Assembly (NCBI GenBank): GCA_038827615.1 | Contig: JAWBNK010000001.1 | Coordinates: 186,290-250,289 of the forward strand | DNA: 64,000 bases | Origin: Thermosphaera sp. | Lineage (GTDB): Archaea > Thermoproteota > Thermoprotei_A > Sulfolobales > Desulfurococcaceae | Reading direction: 5' to 3' | Translations under genes and position numbers: made by a program | Shown: positions 33,876 to 42,540 of the stretch, piece by piece | Numbering within the stretch: position 1 is the stretch's first letter | Layout: each line of letters begins with the position of its first letter | The notes under the pieces: generated by a model | What the model was told of the DNA's origin: nothing | Seen by the model: only the letters and a program-made list of their open reading frames with translations | The model's database searches: none

Positions 33876-34822
33876 GAAACCACCTTCACTAAATTCTCTA
33901 GTTCAGCGATATCTTCAAGGCTTTCAGTCGGCTTCCCCAAGTAGCTTATCGACAGCAACGGAATGTTGTAAGAGGAGAGCTCCGACATTATTGCTTCCTG
34001 TTGCTCCCTAAGCCCCATTCTATCTGCGACCTCTGCCGGCAGTATCTTGTTTAATACGAGTATCTTAGGACTAGTATTCAACTTTAGTCTAAGGAAGTTG
34101 ATGGTCTCCTTGAGCTCGTAGACGGGGAGGGGTTCTGGCGTTGCTACGATCGTGTATGATGTTTTAGATGAATCTTTGAGAACATTGACTAGGGTTGAAT
34201 ACTTCTCCCTCATCTCTGTTAGGAGCGTGAGCGCCTTATCTTTGACCTCGGGTTCGCGTCCAAGAGTCTTTGCGATCGCATACTTGAGCGATAATATCTT
34301 ACCCCTGACTTCGATGAGTTTTTCTATCCATATCTCGTAGAGCTTGGGCAAGTATAGAGTTCTCAGCGTTACTCCGGTGGGGGGAGTATCGATCACGATG
34401 AACTCGTATTTGACGTGCTCGTACGTTTCTTGAAGAATCCTCAAAAAGACCTCCTCTTCAACCCCCGGCATGTATTTCACAACGTCTACCACATTCTCTA
34501 TGTTTAAAACTTTCAAAGATGGAAGCATATCCTTAATCATGCTTGCATGCCGGTTCAATTCTCGAGCTACTTCCATATCCACATCGAGTTGTTTTAGGAC
34601 CAGACCCTCTCTAATCCGAGCCTCTCTACCCAAGATCTCCTCGCCAACGTACCTTACTAGGTGTTTAGCCGGATCTAGACTCAGCACCAAAGTGTTTCCA
34701 ATCCTCGACAAGATGAGCCCGAATAGTAGTGAAACTGTTGTTTTACCCACGCCTCCCTTGCCTATGACGAATACCAAGTGGGGGCAACACTCGTATGGTG
34801 ATAGAAGGTTTAGCAGACTCAT
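33872..34822 (-). CDS. ArsA/Get3-like ATPase
   Basis: A 316-residue P-loop ATPase of the ArsA/Get3 group. The deviant Walker A is GKGGVGKTT, switch I includes SLDPAKHLVRYVG, and switch II is VIDTPPTGVTLRTLYLP. No tandem second ATPase domain and no arsenic-binding Cys set is visible, so it is closer to single-domain Get3-type proteins that handle tail-anchored proteins. The ATG at 34822 overlaps the upstream stop (TGATG); GTG codons at 34828 and 34825 are alternatives. Confidence 0.85.
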   Translation of the reverse strand: MSLLNLLSPYECCPHLVFVIGKGGVGKTTVSLLFGLILSRIGNTLVLSLDPAKHLVRYVGEEILGREARIREGLVLKQLDVDMEVARELNRHASMIKDMLPSLKVLNIENVVDVVKYMPGVEEEVFLRILQETYEHVKYEFIVIDTPPTGVTLRTLYLPKLYEIWIEKLIEVRGKILSLKYAIAKTLGREPEVKDKALTLLTEMREKYSTLVNVLKDSSKTSYTIVATPEPLPVYELKETINFLRLKLNTSPKILVLNKILPAEVADRMGLREQQEAIMSELSSYNIPLLSISYLGKPTESLEDIAELENLVKVVS

Positions 34823-35118
34823 CACCACTCGCCTCCCAACGCAGCCATTAGATCTCCTAAAACGTCCTCTCCCTTCACTCCTCTCGTCTCAAGGATGCTT
34901 ATCTCATCCTTAACAGTGCCCAGGATTTCTAAGCTGAGCAGTGCTGGGGTTGTCTTTACTCCTATTAGCGGTCCAAAAAGAATCGTTAAAAACGCGTTCT
35001 CCAGTTCAACGTACTCGATCTCCAGGGCTTCGACGCTCTGCTCTAGTATGGCTTGGTTTAAACCCTTGATGAATAGGAAAAAATTCATGATAATTAGCTT
35101 CAACCTATCCAGGATCAT
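34822..35118 (-). CDS. Small protein leading the ArsA-like operon, unknown function
   Basis: A 98-residue, mildly hydrophobic protein (NAFLTILFGPLIGVKTTPALLSLEIL) ending in a charged helical tail. No family recognised. The ATG at 35118 has GGTGTG upstream; GTG at 35127 is possible. Its stop overlaps the start of the ArsA-like gene, making it the first cistron of a three-gene operon. Confidence 0.65.
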   Translation of the reverse strand: MILDRLKLIIMNFFLFIKGLNQAILEQSVEALEIEYVELENAFLTILFGPLIGVKTTPALLSLEILGTVKDEISILETRGVKGEDVLGDLMAALGGEW

Positions 35119-35170
35119 TAAGCACACCAATGAGTGACGTGTTTAGAAAAAAGATTACACCATTTTAAAC

Positions 35171-36997
35171 CTAAGCCCTAGGGGCCTGTCTTAACGCTCT
35201 AACGAACAGCGTTATCAAGAGTATGTCGAGCCCTAACGAGACTGCAACGATTAATCCCGTGGTTCCAATATATAGGGTTGGCAGATACGGCACAATATAG
35301 ATCAGCCACACAAACAGGGCAGCTGTCACAGTGAACCAGAGGAACGCCGCGGGAATCATTATTAAGTAGCTCACTCTCCCGCGCACTTTGAGCACGGCGT
35401 ACACCCAGAGCGCCTCAGTCAATAGGGCTATTGCCGCAAGGAGCTGATTGGTCCCAGCGAATGCTGGCCAAATTACCTGGTACGCGTAGATGTTTCTACC
35501 CGGATTTACCGGGTCTGGTATTTGCGGGTAAGCCATCACAGCGCCAATTAGAATAGGTATCAGTGATGCTACCCACCTGTTTGTCAGCAATTTATGGAAG
35601 CTTACATTTCTATTCTTCACCCAGTCGAACATCTCCATCCAAGCGAATCTGGCGAGTCTGTTCGCAGTGTCAAGAGTGGTGAGGACGAACGCCGACAGAG
35701 TCCACGCCGCGAAGGTTGAGAAGCCCTTGTAGAGCGTGGGGAAGTTTTCAACGCCCATGATCCTTGACCACACTAAAGCTTGTACTAGCCCGTAGGACGT
35801 GGTGAATCTGGGTACTCCTCCAAGTTTTAATATATTCGGTGTTGCCGTGATATTGATTCCGGCATTGGTCAGCGCGTTTACAGTCAACCCTGCGTTCGCT
35901 GCGAACGCCGAAAAGTCCCAGACAATAGCCGCTGGAAGTATTACTGCTAGGGATGACACGGCACCCTCAGTTAACATTCCTCCATACCCAACGAGGAGGG
36001 CATCGAGCTCGTTGGCTAATTGCTTCGAGGTCGTGCCGGAGCCTACCAGAGAGTGGAAACCTGATAGCGCTCCACAAGCGATAGTTAAGGGGACAGTCGG
36101 CCAGAACCAAGCGATGTCCCATCCAGCCGGCGGAGTACCTGATATGGCTCCTATCGTAGTGCCCTTAGCGGTGAAGCTCGTGATAAGGGGCCCCGTTAGC
36201 CCTATCACGGGGATTGCGAGAGGCACAACAATCGCTAGGGCGACAAATCCCCATAATAAGTAGGCGTTCAAGTAGTCTCTGGGCTGTAGCAGGTACCAGA
36301 CAGGCAGTGAAGCGGCTATAAAACCATATAGCGTTAAGATTAAGACCCAGGTCTCGTATGGAAGAACAAGCTTGGTGTTGTAGCTTAAGAATATGAGCGC
36401 TACCTCGAGAATTAAAGCGATCACTGTAGCAGTCTTAATGTTGACTCCCGCCCTGTATACTAGGACTCCGAAAAACAATGCCAGCGGCATGTAGAATACT
36501 GCAACCGTGGCTGCTGAGGGAGTGCTAACGAACGTTGATGACGCCACGCTGAGGAATGCGGCGAGAACCAATACTAGGGCGAACCATGAGTAAGCTAGAA
36601 ATATGTACCTTGCCCTCCTGCCCATGGTGGATTCTGAAACACTCATTACTGATATTCCACCGTGCCTAACGCTGGACATTATTGCTAAGTAGTCGTGAAC
36701 TGCTCCGATGAACACGTTGCCGAATAAAACCCATATAAGTGGTAGTCCCCACCCCCAGTTCAAAGCTAATGCTGGGCCCGTGATCGGCCCGGCTCCAGCA
36801 ATGGAGGCGAAGTGGTGTCCATAGAGAACGTACTTGTTCGCTGGGACGTAGTCTACTCCATCGAACTTAGAGACGGCTGGGGTGGGTTTTGATGCATCGG
36901 CCTTGACGACGCGTCTCTCCAGAACCTTTTTACCGTAGAATATGTAGGCTAATGCGTAGACGATTAAGACCACAATGAGAATGAGTATTGGATACAT
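35171..36997 (-). CDS. cstA: Carbon starvation protein A (CstA) family transporter
   Basis: A 608-residue membrane protein with about 16 helices. The CstA signature is PANKYVLYGHHFASIAGAGPITGPALA near residues 50-77, then WGWGLPLIWVLFGNVFIGAVHDY, GALSGFHSLVGSGTTSKQL, and VVFLTSLDTANRL-like LTTLDTANRLARF. Bacterial members take up peptides or pyruvate, so peptide uptake would suit a peptide fermenter; the substrate is inferred. A small membrane protein precedes it by 4 bases, in place of the bacterial YbdD partner. Confidence 0.9.
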   Translation of the reverse strand: MYPILILIVVLIVYALAYIFYGKKVLERRVVKADASKPTPAVSKFDGVDYVPANKYVLYGHHFASIAGAGPITGPALALNWGWGLPLIWVLFGNVFIGAVHDYLAIMSSVRHGGISVMSVSESTMGRRARYIFLAYSWFALVLVLAAFLSVASSTFVSTPSAATVAVFYMPLALFFGVLVYRAGVNIKTATVIALILEVALIFLSYNTKLVLPYETWVLILTLYGFIAASLPVWYLLQPRDYLNAYLLWGFVALAIVVPLAIPVIGLTGPLITSFTAKGTTIGAISGTPPAGWDIAWFWPTVPLTIACGALSGFHSLVGSGTTSKQLANELDALLVGYGGMLTEGAVSSLAVILPAAIVWDFSAFAANAGLTVNALTNAGINITATPNILKLGGVPRFTTSYGLVQALVWSRIMGVENFPTLYKGFSTFAAWTLSAFVLTTLDTANRLARFAWMEMFDWVKNRNVSFHKLLTNRWVASLIPILIGAVMAYPQIPDPVNPGRNIYAYQVIWPAFAGTNQLLAAIALLTEALWVYAVLKVRGRVSYLIMIPAAFLWFTVTAALFVWLIYIVPYLPTLYIGTTGLIVAVSLGLDILLITLFVRALRQAPRA

Positions 36998-37001
36998 GGT
37001 C

Positions 37002-37232
37002 TCACCTGCTCTCTGTTTTAGTGCCTGTTTTAGCCTCTATGAACTTCTTGATGGCTACGGGTACTTCGCCGAGCCATAGCCATGGTCCGAGCAATATTAA
37101 TATGAACCCTGCGGTCGCCGCCAGTGTTGCGTTGTCGCCCGTTACTACACCCCCTGTGGATATGAACGTGTAGAAGAGAATGATTATCGCTATGATGGTT
37201 ATTATTAGCCCCACCATCTCCTTGGGTTTCAT
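37002..37232 (-). CDS. Small membrane protein upstream of cstA
   Basis: A 76-residue protein with two hydrophobic helices (about 9-27 and 38-56) and a charged C-terminus. ATG at 37232 has GGTGG 7 bases upstream. Only 4 bases separate it from cstA, so it is probably co-transcribed and may assist the transporter. No family recognised. Confidence 0.7.
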   Translation of the reverse strand: MKPKEMVGLIITIIAIIILFYTFISTGGVVTGDNATLAATAGFILILLGPWLWLGEVPVAIKKFIEAKTGTKTESR

Positions 37233-37412
37233 ACTTACCACCAGGATGTATTTGTACTAGCAAATATAAAAACTATGCTTTCATCCAAGACTTCATTCTC
37301 AAACAACTCAGTTATCATAGGATTTAGGAATAGTGTATCTTATACAACCATCTTCAAGATTAAATATGATGAGGCTTAAAATCCGGGGTCGCTCATATTT
37401 TAATATATACAG

Positions 37413-38360
37413 GTGGTTTTTATCCACCAAGACCTAAGAAATGTCACTGTGATTATTCCCACCTTGAATGAGAGAGACTCAATCCCTCTAGTCATAAGCG
37501 AGCTATCAGAGGCGGGGGTGCCCAAGGAGAATATAATAGTGGTTGATGGCCACAGCACGGATGGTACGGACAAGATTGCGATGGACCTCGGGGTTAAAGT
37601 TATTCATCAAAACGGAAAAGGTAAGGCGGATGCTGTTAGAGAGGGCTTGAGGAGGGCGCCTACAAGGTACGCTGTAATAATGGATGGAGACTACACATAT
37701 CCAGCTGGGGTTATTCCAAGGTTGCTTTGGAGGGTAGAAGAGGGTTGTTCGGAAGTCCTCGGAGCACGGGTCAGAGGGAGAGAGAACATTCCACCTCTCA
37801 ATAGAGTTGGAAATAGAATTATCACATGGCTTTTCAACTTGTTCTTTGGGACGAGGCTGAGGGATGTTCTAACGGGAATGTACCTCGTCGATCTGAAAGA
37901 GTTAACCGACGCGCTACATGAGACGGAAGGTTTCAGTATAGAAGTAGAGCTGGCTTCACATTTCGCCGGTAATGGATTGGAGGTTTGTGAGGAGGAGATC
38001 GAATACAGGGGGAGAATCGGAGTTAAGAAGCTAAAAGCCTTAGACGGCTTCAAGATAACGTGGGATCTAGTGAAAACAGCCTGGAGGTATAATCCCGTTG
38101 CGCTCCTCCTTCTATCCGCGAGCCTGCTTCTGATCCCAGGACTCATTCTCGGAGCGTATGTTGGCTACCACTACATTTTCACTGGAATAACCTACCACGT
38201 TAAAGGATTGATAGCAATAGGATTAACAATGACGGGGTTTAATTCTTTGCTATTAGGGTTTTTATCATTGTATTTGAAGAGATTTGAGCTTCGAGTGAGG
38301 AAGAATTTGAAAAATATTGAACTTAGATTAGAGAGACTCTACGATCATGATGGGAAATAG
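37413..38360 (+). CDS. GT2 glycosyltransferase with C-terminal membrane helices
   Basis: A 315-residue family 2 glycosyltransferase. VTVIIPTLNERDSIPLV and VVDGHSTDGT bind the nucleotide-sugar, MDGDYTYPAG carries the DxD metal site, and DVLTGMY is the acceptor-side motif of the dolichyl-phosphate glucose/mannose transferase group. Two transmembrane helices near 225-250 and 265-290 anchor it. It would charge a polyprenyl phosphate with a sugar for glycan assembly. GTG start at 37413. Confidence 0.87.
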   Translation: MVFIHQDLRNVTVIIPTLNERDSIPLVISELSEAGVPKENIIVVDGHSTDGTDKIAMDLGVKVIHQNGKGKADAVREGLRRAPTRYAVIMDGDYTYPAGVIPRLLWRVEEGCSEVLGARVRGRENIPPLNRVGNRIITWLFNLFFGTRLRDVLTGMYLVDLKELTDALHETEGFSIEVELASHFAGNGLEVCEEEIEYRGRIGVKKLKALDGFKITWDLVKTAWRYNPVALLLLSASLLLIPGLILGAYVGYHYIFTGITYHVKGLIAIGLTMTGFNSLLLGFLSLYLKRFELRVRKNLKNIELRLERLYDHDGK

Positions 38361-38377
38361 TTGTGAAAAACAGAGAA

Positions 38378-38590
38378 CTATTTCTTCTTTAATGCTCTTC
38401 CCCTCAATAATTCGTCAACAAGGACGAGGACTCCATTGATTATTAGATATATTGCTATCAAGATCGCAACTAGATCCGGCCAAATCCATATTATTATGCC
38501 GAACAATAGCATTATGATACCGATCAACAGTCTCGGGGCGCTAATACCTAAGTACTTTCTTAGCATCTCGTCAACGGCCCTCTCAGCCAA
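38378..38590 (-). CDS. Small two-helix membrane protein
   Basis: A 70-residue protein with hydrophobic helices at about residues 22-38 and 41-58 and a basic tail (RGRALKKK). The TTG at 38590 has GAGGGG 8 bases upstream, which decides this start over longer readings. It is the last of four small membrane-protein genes on this strand. Function unknown. Confidence 0.6.
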   Translation of the reverse strand: MAERAVDEMLRKYLGISAPRLLIGIIMLLFGIIIWIWPDLVAILIAIYLIINGVLVLVDELLRGRALKKK

Positions 38591-38644
38591 TACACATCCC
38601 CTCGTTTTCAACTACTCCAGTATTTTAATTAATGTTTTGCATGG

Positions 38645-39073
38645 TTATATATATCTGTCAACGGCCCTTAGCATGTCGTCAATGGAGGAGAGGAGTGAGT
38701 GAACCACGGTAAACGTAGCTAAGGCGTACACCAGTATCGAGAAATTGATTCGGACTACCAAGCCATCAAAAAGGTGTTCAATTAACCCGTGGTTCAGAGC
38801 TGTTAAAAAGACGTATACGATAATAACGCTCCTGAGTAGTTTGAAACCAATTGAGATGGGATGATGTTTCAACCAGCCAGTGATTACGGAGAGAATTATA
38901 ACTATTGTGAAGTACAAGGATATCCAGGCAGCATCCAGCCCTAAGTCAAGCCCCAGACTCCTTAAAACCGCGGGGATCAATATTAAGTATACAGTGTATT
39001 GAACTGCTCCAACAAAAACCTCCTTGAATGCGTTGACCGCGATCTGCTTAGTTTGCTTCATTGACTTTTTCAA
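38645..39073 (-). CDS. Polytopic membrane protein, unknown function
   Basis: A 142-residue protein with four predicted helices after a Lys-rich start. Its ATG overlaps the stop of the upstream gene (ATGA at 39070-39073). No family recognised. Confidence 0.65.
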   Translation of the reverse strand: MKKSMKQTKQIAVNAFKEVFVGAVQYTVYLILIPAVLRSLGLDLGLDAAWISLYFTIVIILSVITGWLKHHPISIGFKLLRSVIIVYVFLTALNHGLIEHLFDGLVVRINFSILVYALATFTVVHSLLSSIDDMLRAVDRYI

Positions 39074-39408
39074 ACACTCTCACCGCTTCTTTTGAACTCT
39101 AATTCAACAGGATATAGTCCCCCTATCGTGAACGACAATTTATTCGGCTCCTCCATATAACTACAGTCCACGGTTACGTTTTTCACGGAGCCCTTTTCCA
39201 AGTCTCCGATCAGGATGCTATGATTCCCCATCCATAATGTGAAATTCTTCAACAATACAGTACCCTCGTAGTGCACATTTATTTGGCAATGGTCTGCACC
39301 TCTAACGGGTTCTATTTTGAAGATCTCACTGCTTGCGCTTGAAACATCCTGTACAAACGCTACTAGGGGATAGGTTAATCCGACGATCGTAAAAGACAGC
39401 AGTATCAT
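39070..39408 (-). CDS. Exported/membrane-anchored small protein, unknown function
   Basis: A 112-residue protein with an N-terminal hydrophobic stretch (ILLSFTIVGLTYPLVAFV) that could be a signal anchor, followed by a beta-rich extracytoplasmic domain with two Cys residues. It overlaps both neighbours by 1-4 bases, indicating an operon. Function unknown. Confidence 0.65.
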   Translation of the reverse strand: MILLSFTIVGLTYPLVAFVQDVSSASSEIFKIEPVRGADHCQINVHYEGTVLLKNFTLWMGNHSILIGDLEKGSVKNVTVDCSYMEEPNKLSFTIGGLYPVELEFKRSGESV

Positions 39409-39710
39409 TAGCCCTGCTTTGAAGACTCCATACGTATTGAAACACCTTTTTCAATCCTGCGGAGCTCGAGAAGCGTGTGGACCCCGTTTTTCAGGGTTAA
39501 ACCCCCAGCGTATATGATTAGTCCTATGAAGCCAAGCCTTGCCACTAGGCTAAGTAGCTCGGTTAGAATGCTCGTCATCGCTTCATCAATATTGGATTGA
39601 GAGATTATGGGTGTATAAGTATAAAATTGTATTATGGCCAGGGATACGCCGAGTCCGACTAGAATTATCCCAATCGCGATCAATAGAATGCTTAAATTCT
39701 CGGGTTTCAA
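39408..39710 (-). CDS. Two-helix membrane protein heading a four-gene operon
   Basis: A 100-residue protein with helices at about residues 7-27 and 47-70 and a basic C-terminus. ATG at 39710. It shares one base with the next gene. No family recognised; the four-gene set probably makes one membrane assembly, which is inferred from overlaps. Confidence 0.65.
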   Translation of the reverse strand: MKPENLSILLIAIGIILVGLGVSLAIIQFYTYTPIISQSNIDEAMTSILTELLSLVARLGFIGLIIYAGGLTLKNGVHTLLELRRIEKGVSIRMESSKQG

Positions 39711-39810
39711 GATTTCACTCTCGAGTCTCTTATATATGGAGTCGAGTATTTAAACGGGGTTGAAAGATTTTAACCCCTGGGAAGCATCATTAAATCTTGA
39801 CTCGGATAGA

Positions 39811-39899
39811 GGGCCCGTCGTCTAGCCTGGTAAGGACGCCGCCCTTACAAGCCCTGCTGGGAGAGGCGGAGGCCCGGGGTTCAAGTCCCCGCGGGCCCA
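39811..39899 (+). tRNA. tRNA-Val (anticodon TAC) with 14-nt intron
   Basis: Acceptor GGGCCCG pairs with CGGGCCC, with discriminator A39899. The anticodon stem CCGCC (39839-39843) pairs with GGCGG (39865-39869). After CTTACA a 14-base insertion (39850-39863) precedes A at position 38, so the intron sits at the canonical 37/38 position. Mature length is 75 nt. T-arm CGGGGTTCAAGTCCCCG. Splicing by the archaeal tRNA endonuclease is expected; the intron CCC/GGG pairing is consistent with a bulge-helix-bulge. Confidence 0.92.
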
Positions 39900-39915
39900 T
39901 TCAAGGTGTTCGGCC

Positions 39916-40101
39916 TTGCTCGGGCAAAAAGATCCTGAGGGATATTATATCGTGAAAATCAGAATAGACGACTTCAACAGGATAATCAAGCACTTAGATG
40001 ACAAATGTCTAATCCAAGAACACGGAGGCTTCGTCTTGGTGAGGACAAAATCCAGGAGAACAGCTTTTAAGATTTTGAAAGCGACCTCAGAAAAGCCCTA
40101 A
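39916..40101 (+). CDS. Small basic protein between two tRNA genes
   Basis: A 61-residue protein with 15 basic residues, reading like a compact alpha-beta domain (YYIVKIRIDDFNRIIKHLDDK, GGFVLVRTKSRRTAFKIL). TTG start at 39916, preceded by GGTGTTCGG. No family recognised. Amino-acid composition is natural, and the gene fills the space between tRNA-Val and tRNA-Tyr, so it is probably real. Confidence 0.5.
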   Translation: MLGQKDPEGYYIVKIRIDDFNRIIKHLDDKCLIQEHGGFVLVRTKSRRTAFKILKATSEKP

Positions 40102-40142
40102 AACTATTCACCAAACCACGCCGAAGAATGCGATTTAAAGGA

Positions 40143-40228
40143 TCCCGCGGGGGGGAATTGAACCCCCGGCCACCCGGTGCCTGCGGCTCCCACTACAGCC
40201 GGGCGCTCTGCCGCTGAGCTACCGCGGG
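40143..40228 (-). tRNA. tRNA-Tyr (anticodon GTA) with 14-nt intron
   Basis: On the minus strand, acceptor CCCGCGG pairs with CCGCGGG, with discriminator A. The anticodon stem CCCGG/CCGGG encloses CTGTAG, then a 14-base intron (40179-40192) and A at position 38. Mature length is 72 nt with a short D-loop. T-arm GGGGGTTCAATTCCCCC. The intron again sits at 37/38. Confidence 0.92.
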
Positions 40229-40286
40229 ATCCATTTTAAATGTAGATTTAGGGTTTCTTATAAGTTTTACCAAGATATAATCTACA

Positions 40287-40922
40287 ATGGTGCGGGTCTT
40301 GGGTCTCGAGTTGCAAGTACTACAGGTTTTAAGAGTTGACATGGAGTTTGTAGCAAAAACACTCGATGAGAAGGACAGGGTTAGAGAGGAGGCTATTAGA
40401 TTGTCGAGGGAGATCGTGAGGAGGGCAGGGGACTTGATTTCAATGGTGCACAACAGGAGATTCAATGAAGCCGATGAGACCTTACAAATCCTGAATTTAA
40501 GGAAGGAGGAGCTGATGAGGCTCCTCTTAAACCACACTGACCTCCTCTATTCCGGGTTAGCGTATAATGCTTTCAGCGAGTATGCTGAGGCATTGGTCGT
40601 TTATAGTTTGATTTTAAAGAAGAAAATGCCTTCTATTACCGAGATAGGGGTTCCTGTCCCAGCATATCTTCAAGGGCTTGGTGACGTCGTGGGAGAGCTG
40701 AGGAGACATGTTGTAGACTTGTTGGACGAAGCAAAGGTGGAGGAGGCCTCTAATTTTCTGAAGGTGATGGAGCTGATATATGAGAATCTAAAACGCCTCG
40801 ACTATCCCGATGCAATAACACCTGGTTTGAGACACAAGGTCGATGTTGCGGCGAGGCTTATTGAGGATACAAGAGTATTGATACTTTCGACGAAGAACTC
40901 GCTCCGATGTCAGAAAGATTAG
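40287..40922 (+). CDS. Translin family protein
   Basis: A 211-residue all-helical protein of the translin/TRAX family. Family features are REEAIRLSREIVRRAGDLI, an AFSEYAEALVVYSLI helix, PVPAYLQGLGDVVGELRRHVVDLL, and MELIYENLKRLDYPDAITPGLRHKVDVAARLIEDTR. Translins bind and sometimes cut RNA or single-stranded DNA as octamers; Glu/Asp pairs needed for TRAX-type nuclease activity are partly present. ATG at 40287 is close to TATA-like TTATAAGTTT, fitting a leaderless mRNA. Confidence 0.88.
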   Translation: MVRVLGLELQVLQVLRVDMEFVAKTLDEKDRVREEAIRLSREIVRRAGDLISMVHNRRFNEADETLQILNLRKEELMRLLLNHTDLLYSGLAYNAFSEYAEALVVYSLILKKKMPSITEIGVPVPAYLQGLGDVVGELRRHVVDLLDEAKVEEASNFLKVMELIYENLKRLDYPDAITPGLRHKVDVAARLIEDTRVLILSTKNSLRCQKD

Positions 40923-41418
40923 AGAGCGGTATAAGACCCAAGACTTTCTTACTTGGCAGGATTTAATCCAAAATTACTCTCTAGTATAATACGGGATTCA
41001 TTGAAAATTGATTAGAGCCTAAGGCGTTTCCTCCTACTCTGAACGCGAGCTCGTCGCATATGTATCGGGATATTATTCAATACACGTGCGCCGTCCTCTC
41101 TGTCTTCGTTCATAATGAAGGAACGCTATCTCATAGCCCGCGTAACAGTCGAGTTGTTTACGAGATTTTTACTCCATGAGTGAAGATCCGTGATTTGCCT
41201 CCTCTTCAGCCAACTCTGATGTTTAACCTCAAGATTAGGCTCAGCTTCGTTTTATCAGCTTCCGCAATTACGATGAGGCTGTTTCGATACAGGTGTCCTG
41301 AAAGGGTCCGTATGCTACTCTTTTAATGTCGGCGTCTTACGAGATCTCAAGTTACAGCTGAAGCAGTCTACGGTCCGAACGGCTCTTCTTCATCACGGTT
41401 CAGGTCCGCAATTTATCT
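40923..41418. other. Gap without a recognised gene
   Basis: About 500 bases between translin and a convergent glycosyltransferase gene. No long reading, tRNA or complete C/D box set was found on either strand. Nothing is called. Confidence 0.5.
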
Positions 41419-42540
41419 TCATTCCTTCAAAACGTATCTCCGCAGGGCCTGATATACTTTGAAATGGAAGGATTCCCTGTCGAAGAAGAAAGCCCTAGTT
41501 CTAGCATTAGCGCTTAATTTCTCCCATTCCCTTTGATCTCTACTCAAGCTGATTAGTATCTGGACGACCTCTTTGAGAGTATCATAGGGTTTCACTATAT
41601 TGCTATTATACTCTCCAATATCAGTCCAACCACCACTGTCTGAGGGAGCGATAACGGGGGTTGCGGCGGCCATTGCTTCAACAATCGATATACCGAAGTG
41701 CTCCTTAGGTGTTAGATGTACGTATGCGAAGGACTCTCGATAAAGCCTAAGGAGGTCTTGTCTAGAAATATTCGGTATAATCTCGATATGATCCTCAAGC
41801 CCGCCGGTTTCTATGGATCTCTCCAGATCCTTGTACAAGTCATCGTTGTGTTTTGATAATGAACCAGCTAGGATTACTTTGAAATTGACTCCACTGTTTT
41901 TAAGCAGAGTGGCCAACTTAATGGCTCTCTCAGGCATTTTCTCGGGGCTGATCCTCGATACTGTTATAACTTGAGGTTTTCTCTCGTTAAACCCTATGGG
42001 TTTCGCTAAGAGTAGTTGCTTTAGATTCGCCGGCGGGTGAATTATGATGGGGCTGATCCCATAGTACTTCTTCAAAAATTCAGCTGTGAACGTTGAATTC
42101 GCAATATGACCTTTAGCTCTTCTAAAAACGTATGGGAAGGCTACAGCGTTAAGCAACGAGTATGTTTTACCTATCAAGCGGCCGATCCCTTTGAGTCCCG
42201 GATAATACGTGTCGTGGGGTAGTAGGCTCGGGTAATGGAAATATATTATATCTCCCACACCGGACAAAGCATCTCCGCTAGTGTTGATCGTTAATACTGG
42301 TTTTTCGCTCGGTTCTCCAAGACCTATATCATAGTTTTCCAGCTCATCGGGCTCTATTCCAAAAAATTTTGAAATATTCAGCAAGTCGTGGGGGTTTCGA
42401 AGAGTCCACGAATCAATGTAAACTTGAAAACCCTTCTTAGCGAAAGCAATTGCGGTTTCAAGAGTAACGTACTCGCTTCCCCCAGGTCCCATGATCATCG
42501 TGTTGATCATGTGGTGTTTCACAACTATTGTACGACTCAT
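41419..42540 (-). CDS. GT4 family glycosyltransferase
   Basis: A 373-residue GT-B glycosyltransferase. MGPGGSEYVTLETAIAFAKKG is the N-terminal acceptor loop. The donor domain has VITVSRISPEKMPERAI and the EX7E-type segment EHFGISIVEAMAAATPVIAPSDSGGW. It probably adds a sugar from a nucleotide donor to a glycolipid or protein glycan. The ATG at 42540 overlaps the stop of the MBL-fold gene (ATGA). Confidence 0.88.
   Translation of the reverse strand: MSRTIVVKHHMINTMIMGPGGSEYVTLETAIAFAKKGFQVYIDSWTLRNPHDLLNISKFFGIEPDELENYDIGLGEPSEKPVLTINTSGDALSGVGDIIYFHYPSLLPHDTYYPGLKGIGRLIGKTYSLLNAVAFPYVFRRAKGHIANSTFTAEFLKKYYGISPIIIHPPANLKQLLLAKPIGFNERKPQVITVSRISPEKMPERAIKLATLLKNSGVNFKVILAGSLSKHNDDLYKDLERSIETGGLEDHIEIIPNISRQDLLRLYRESFAYVHLTPKEHFGISIVEAMAAATPVIAPSDSGGWTDIGEYNSNIVKPYDTLKEVVQILISLSRDQREWEKLSANARTRAFFFDRESFHFKVYQALRRYVLKE

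Noticed and set aside
40923-41418. Possible C/D box motifs in the gap after translin
   Set aside because: No RTGATGA with a CTGA at proper distance on either strand.
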